Shown here one piece after another: positions 5,044 to 7,290 of a stretch of DNA of 7,290 bases. Location: the NCBI RefSeq assembly GCF_015062905.1, contig NZ_SUTK01000064.1, forward strand, positions 1-7,290, given 5' to 3'. Each line of letters starts with the position of its first letter. The stretch's first letter is position 1. The notes beneath the pieces were generated by a model. That model worked only from the letters and a program-made list of their open reading frames with translations, was not told the origin of the DNA and made no database searches. The stretch is from Methanobrevibacter thaueri. Lineage in GTDB: Archaea; Methanobacteriota; Methanobacteria; Methanobacteriales; Methanobacteriaceae. Made by a program: the position numbers and the translations under genes.

Positions 5044-5078
5044 AAAAAAATAGATTAGATGAAATGAATCATCTAATC
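5044..5078 (-). terminator. Terminator of the mtr operon
   Basis: On the minus strand GATTAGATGA, loop TTCATT and TCATCTAATC form a perfect 10-bp stem (5053-5078), followed by TA and seven T (5044-5050), then further T-rich sequence. It starts 14 nt after the mtrH stop codon. It is the strongest hairpin in the window and marks the end of the mtr transcript. Confidence 0.8.
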
Positions 5079-5092
5079 GGGACCCCTTTAAA

Positions 5093-6025
5093 TTATAATA
5101 ATTTGTTAATTGGGTGGTCTTCTACAGGTTCGGTACCGATATCTTTTGCTGCTTCAGCAATCATGATATCAGCCATACCACATGCAGGGAATGCAAGTCT
5201 GGAGTTTTCGATAGGTCCGAAAAGAACGAAGTCTCCACCAGCCATTTGTTGAACGATGTTTGAACCGATATCACAAACAGGCCATGCTTCTTTGTGTTCT
5301 TTTTTGTATCCTCTTAACCAGTCCCATGCGGAAGGTACGTTGTGAATACCAGATCCTACAGGGTATCCCCATTTAGCTTTTACTGCGTAAGCAGTTCTTA
5401 CAGCAGGTCCTGCACCTTGACCTAATGGAGTTACAGCTACGTCCATCCATGGTTTGGTAATTCCACATTCGTCAGCCATTTCAAGAATACCTTGGTCGAT
5501 TACAGCACCACCAGTTTCCCAGATTTCGATTTTTCCTTCTACACCAGGAGTCATTGGGTTGAAACCTAAGAGAATGGATGCGTCGATGTCTGAGTTTTTA
5601 ACAGCTTCGATTTCACCAGGTTCTGCAGCCATACTTAAAGAGTTGTAAACAGCTCTGTCAGCTAATCCTGCTTCTTGAACGTATTCTACACCTGCAATTT
5701 TAGCAGCAGCTGCGGTTGAATCTATAAGGAAAGGTTTGTCACAGATGTCTCCTACAAATTCTAAGTATTTTACCATAGCTTCACCGGTAGCACCGAAAGT
5801 TTGTACAACACAAGGGTTTCCGGTTACATCAGACATTTCTTCCATAGTTTTAATTAATCCATCAGCAGCGTCTTTATCAAAGTCACCTGCTTTTTCATCA
5901 CTAATAATTTTGTGTCCGCCGTAGAAGATAGTTCCTGCTAAAACGGTAGGGTATTCACCAGGTTGGCCCCCCATTTTTACTCCATTCATATCTACAACGA
6001 GTTGTTCTTTATCAAATCTAAACAT
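5093..6025 (-). CDS. mtrH: Tetrahydromethanopterin S-methyltransferase subunit H
   Basis: A 310-residue soluble subunit of the Mtr complex. MtrH is the catalytic methyltransferase that moves the methyl group from N5-methyl-tetrahydromethanopterin to the Co(I) corrinoid on MtrA. The protein begins MFRFDKEQLVVDMNGVKMGG and has family blocks such as PTVLAGTIFYGGHKI, GATGEAMVKYLEF, GFNPMTPGVEGK and PLGQGAGPAVRTAYAVKAKWG, as expected for a TIM-barrel methyltransferase related to other pterin-dependent ones. No membrane segment is present. The length matches the family. The ATG at 6023-6025 has AGGAGGT 8 nt upstream, overlapping the mtrG stop codon. It is the last gene of mtrEDCBAFGH and is followed by a strong hairpin terminator. 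Confidence 0.96.
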   Translation of the reverse strand: MFRFDKEQLVVDMNGVKMGGQPGEYPTVLAGTIFYGGHKIISDEKAGDFDKDAADGLIKTMEEMSDVTGNPCVVQTFGATGEAMVKYLEFVGDICDKPFLIDSTAAAAKIAGVEYVQEAGLADRAVYNSLSMAAEPGEIEAVKNSDIDASILLGFNPMTPGVEGKIEIWETGGAVIDQGILEMADECGITKPWMDVAVTPLGQGAGPAVRTAYAVKAKWGYPVGSGIHNVPSAWDWLRGYKKEHKEAWPVCDIGSNIVQQMAGGDFVLFGPIENSRLAFPACGMADIMIAEAAKDIGTEPVEDHPINKLL

Positions 6026-6033
6026 AAGTATAA

Positions 6034-6040
6034 ACCTCCT
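6034..6040 (-). promoter_or_regulatory. Ribosome binding site of mtrH
   Basis: AGGAGGT on the minus strand, overlapping the mtrG stop codon TAG (6039-6041) and 8 nt before the mtrH ATG. Confidence 0.8.
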
Positions 6041-6275
6041 ATAATAAGGTAGATAACATTGAAGCTACACCGAATTTTATAGCTACAATTAATATAATTA
6101 ATCCAAGTATAATACCATACAAAATACCAACATCTCTACCATTTTGTTGGCCTAAACGTTGGTAATATTCACCAACAGTGAAATCAACTTTTTCTTCTGC
6201 ATCATCTAATTTTGCAGCGACTTGGTTGAAATCATCTGCGGATACCATTACTTGAGGTATTGAATCTTCACTCAT
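6039..6275 (-). CDS. mtrG: Tetrahydromethanopterin S-methyltransferase subunit G
   Basis: A small membrane-anchored Mtr subunit of 78 residues starting MSEDSIPQVMVSADDFNQ. The N-terminal two thirds is hydrophilic with a helical stretch VAAKLDDAEEKVDFTVGEYYQRLGQ; the C-terminus is one membrane helix, about residues 49-72 (GILYGIILGLIILIVAIKFG). MtrG belongs to the helical stalk of single-span subunits (MtrA, B, F, G) that links the corrinoid and methyltransferase domains to the MtrCDE membrane part. I chose the ATG at 6273-6275 because AAGGGGTG lies 6 nt upstream. An in-frame GTG at 6282-6284 would add three residues but lies within that binding site. The gap to mtrF is 12 nt and to mtrH 13 nt. 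Confidence 0.93.
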   Translation of the reverse strand: MSEDSIPQVMVSADDFNQVAAKLDDAEEKVDFTVGEYYQRLGQQNGRDVGILYGIILGLIILIVAIKFGVASMLSTLL

Positions 6276-6281
6276 AAATAA

Positions 6282-6289
6282 CACCCCTT
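6282..6289 (-). promoter_or_regulatory. Ribosome binding site deciding the mtrG start
   Basis: AAGGGGTG on the minus strand overlaps the mtrF stop codon (6288-6290) and sits 6 nt before the ATG at 6273-6275. An upstream in-frame GTG is part of this element, so starting there is unlikely. Confidence 0.7.
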
Positions 6290-6494
6290 AGAATCCTAAA
6301 GCTTTTGCAATAAAAGGAATGATCACGATAAAAAGTAATGCTATGCAAGCACCGATAGCAAATCCTTTAAATCTGGTTGCAAGTAAACCTGCGAATAGTT
6401 TACCTTCTCTTGCAAGGAGTTTTGAACTGTATTCAGCATCATCTGCTGCAGTTTTCATCCCATTTATGTTTGGTTTATTTGAAATTTGTACCAT
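6288..6494 (-). CDS. mtrF: Tetrahydromethanopterin S-methyltransferase subunit F
   Basis: A 68-residue single-span membrane subunit of Mtr. After a short hydrophilic start (MVQISNKPNINGMKTAADDA) comes AREGKLFAGLLATRFKGFAI, then a membrane helix at about residues 43-65. The family is known to be related to the C-terminal tail of MtrA, and this can be seen here: both have an AG-x6-G-x3-G pattern just before the hydrophobic helix. Two start codons are in frame. The ATG at 6498-6500 touches the AAGGAGGAG binding site, whereas the ATG at 6492-6494 has a normal 6-nt spacer, so I use the second. The binding site overlaps the mtrA stop codon, which implies tight translational coupling. Confidence 0.93.
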   Translation of the reverse strand: MVQISNKPNINGMKTAADDAEYSSKLLAREGKLFAGLLATRFKGFAIGACIALLFIVIIPFIAKALGF

Positions 6495-6500
6495 ATTCAT

Positions 6501-6509
6501 CTCCTCCTT
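6501..6509 (-). promoter_or_regulatory. Ribosome binding site deciding the mtrF start
   Basis: AAGGAGGAG on the minus strand overlaps the mtrA stop TAA (6508-6510). It leaves 6 nt to the ATG at 6492-6494 but none to the ATG at 6498-6500, so it favours the shorter MtrF. Confidence 0.75.
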
Positions 6510-7221
6510 AAATCAAGAATAGAACTCCCACTATTAAAGTAAAAGCTAATCCGATCATTATACCTTGGACTTTACCAGCATAATTACCTGCCATGTTTCT
6601 TTGAACAGCACCGACCATATCGATTTTAGTGTTTATATCCCTAATTCTAGCTTCGATAAGAGCAGTTTCAGCAGAAACAACTTTCATTGCTTCTCCTTCT
6701 TCTTCGTCGCCACCATCTTCATCAACAGAGATAATCATAGCTTCTTCTTCAAAAGCACCTGGATCTTTTTCTACACATTCATTGATTTTTGATTGAATTG
6801 CTCCAATATCTTCAGTATCGATTAAGTCAACAATTTCTAATTGTTGTTGGAATCTTTCAATACCATCGAGAGGAACATTTTCTACGAAAGGAATAGCTCC
6901 AGTAGCACCGATAATTTTCTTTTTATCAGGGTCTGCACCATTATCATATAATGCTTGAATACTTTGACCGGTAATGTGGCCTTGTACTTCAGCACCCGCT
7001 AATATTAAGAAACGGATATTAGGGTTTGAGATAATGTTAGCAACTACTTTTTCAATTCCTAAGTTTTCTGTTTTACATGGGCCTGCAATAGCAGCACCGG
7101 AAAGTTCAGCTTCAATGTGAGAAGCTAAAGTTGTAACTGCAACTGGGCTTTCTGGATCACCGACAATGTAGTCTCCACTGATAACCGGCCAGCCGTCTGC
7201 AGGAGCTTTTTTATCAGCCAT
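6508..7221 (-). CDS. mtrA: Tetrahydromethanopterin S-methyltransferase subunit A (corrinoid protein)
   Basis: A 237-residue subunit that carries the cobamide of the Mtr complex. The N-terminal domain (about 1-160) has the MtrA blocks ADGWPVISGDYIVGD, GPCKTENLGIEKVVANI and ILAGAEVQGHITGQS. His82 in the last block corresponds to the histidine (His84 in Methanothermobacter) known to ligate cobalt from below. A short acidic linker follows (167-177, VDEDGGDEEEG), then a helix (183-203) and one C-terminal membrane anchor (about 216-237). The protein shuttles the methyl group from MtrH to coenzyme M; demethylation drives sodium export through MtrE/CD. The ATG at 7219-7221 directly follows the mtrB stop codon (TAGATG, no gap), and GGGGG within the mtrB end (7230-7234) serves as ribosome binding site. 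Confidence 0.96.
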   Translation of the reverse strand: MADKKAPADGWPVISGDYIVGDPESPVAVTTLASHIEAELSGAAIAGPCKTENLGIEKVVANIISNPNIRFLILAGAEVQGHITGQSIQALYDNGADPDKKKIIGATGAIPFVENVPLDGIERFQQQLEIVDLIDTEDIGAIQSKINECVEKDPGAFEEEAMIISVDEDGGDEEEGEAMKVVSAETALIEARIRDINTKIDMVGAVQRNMAGNYAGKVQGIMIGLAFTLIVGVLFLI

Positions 7222-7290
7222 CTATAAAACCCCCATCATTTGTAATAGTGGTAATGCAGCAAATATAATAAATGTAGCTAATAAGAATCC
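7222..7290 (-). CDS. mtrB: Tetrahydromethanopterin S-methyltransferase subunit B, C-terminal end (cut by window edge)
   Basis: The last 22 codons and a TAG stop (7222-7224), which immediately precedes the mtrA start. The translation GFLLATFIIFAALPLL plus QMMGVL is almost entirely hydrophobic, as expected for the C-terminal membrane helix of MtrB, another single-span stalk subunit. The identity rests mainly on gene order, since mtrB always precedes mtrA in mtrEDCBAFGH, together with the membrane character of the tail. The rest of the operon should continue to the right of the window. Confidence 0.85.
   Translation of the reverse strand, partial: GFLLATFIIFAALPLLQMMGVL

Noticed and set aside
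5064..5924. Plus-strand frames antisense to mtrH and its terminator (5064-5252, 5454-5648, 5736-5924)
   Set aside because: They are shadows of mtrH; the first one begins inside the terminator hairpin and none has a start signal or protein-like composition.
6319..6792. Plus-strand frames antisense to mtrF and mtrA (6319-6522, 6565-6792)
   Set aside because: They are antisense to genes with strong family matches and have no promoter or ribosome binding site of their own.
1..7290. Mobile element, prophage, toxin-antitoxin or defence system
   Set aside because: All sizeable genes belong to conserved methanogen housekeeping families; no transposase, integrase, target-site duplication or compositional break is visible.

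Overview
The window is a stretch of core chromosome from a hydrogenotrophic methanogenic archaeon. All recognisable genes lie on the minus strand, so transcription runs from high to low coordinates. Four things identify the organism as a methanogen: the Mtr methyltransferase genes, methanogenesis marker protein 14, the archaeal cobalamin enzyme CobY, and the start of an MvhD-type hydrogenase subunit. The A/T-rich intergenic regions, archaeal TATA-like elements, GGAGG/GGTGAT ribosome binding sites and gene order all suggest Methanobacteriales, most likely Methanobrevibacter or a close relative. The genus is an inference.

Reading in the direction of transcription: (1) 7290-5093 is the distal half of the mtr operon: the last 22 codons of mtrB, then mtrA, mtrF, mtrG and mtrH, packed with gaps of 0-13 nt and ribosome binding sites that overlap the preceding genes. 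A strong hairpin plus U-tract follows mtrH at 5044-5078. (2) 4951-2857 holds methanogenesis marker 14, with its own TATA-like element and ribosome binding site, followed 16 nt later by cobY. (3) 2803-2537 is a small PRC-barrel protein with its own candidate promoter and a terminator hairpin at its stop codon. (4) 2401-427 is a two-gene sufC-sufB Fe-S cluster assembly operon with overlapping reading frames, again ending in a hairpin that contains the stop codon. (5) 426-107 is a non-coding region of about 320 nt with several palindromes. (6) 106-1 is the 5' end of mvhD, which continues beyond the window.

The genes fit together. Mtr moves the methyl group from methyl-H4MPT to coenzyme M through a corrinoid on MtrA and couples this to sodium export. 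CobY helps make that corrinoid. Marker 14 has an ASKHA-type ATPase look and sits between the two, so it could help reactivate or assemble Mtr (a hypothesis). SufBC supplies Fe-S clusters to the many Fe-S enzymes of the pathway. MvhD passes electrons from the [NiFe] hydrogenase to heterodisulfide reductase.

I see no mobile element, CRISPR array, tRNA, rRNA or defence module. This is a conserved housekeeping region, not an accessory island. The points most worth following up are the marker-14 protein, the palindrome cluster in front of mvhD, the stop-codon-embedding terminator hairpins, and the cysteine motif of SufC that is encoded inside the sufC/sufB overlap.
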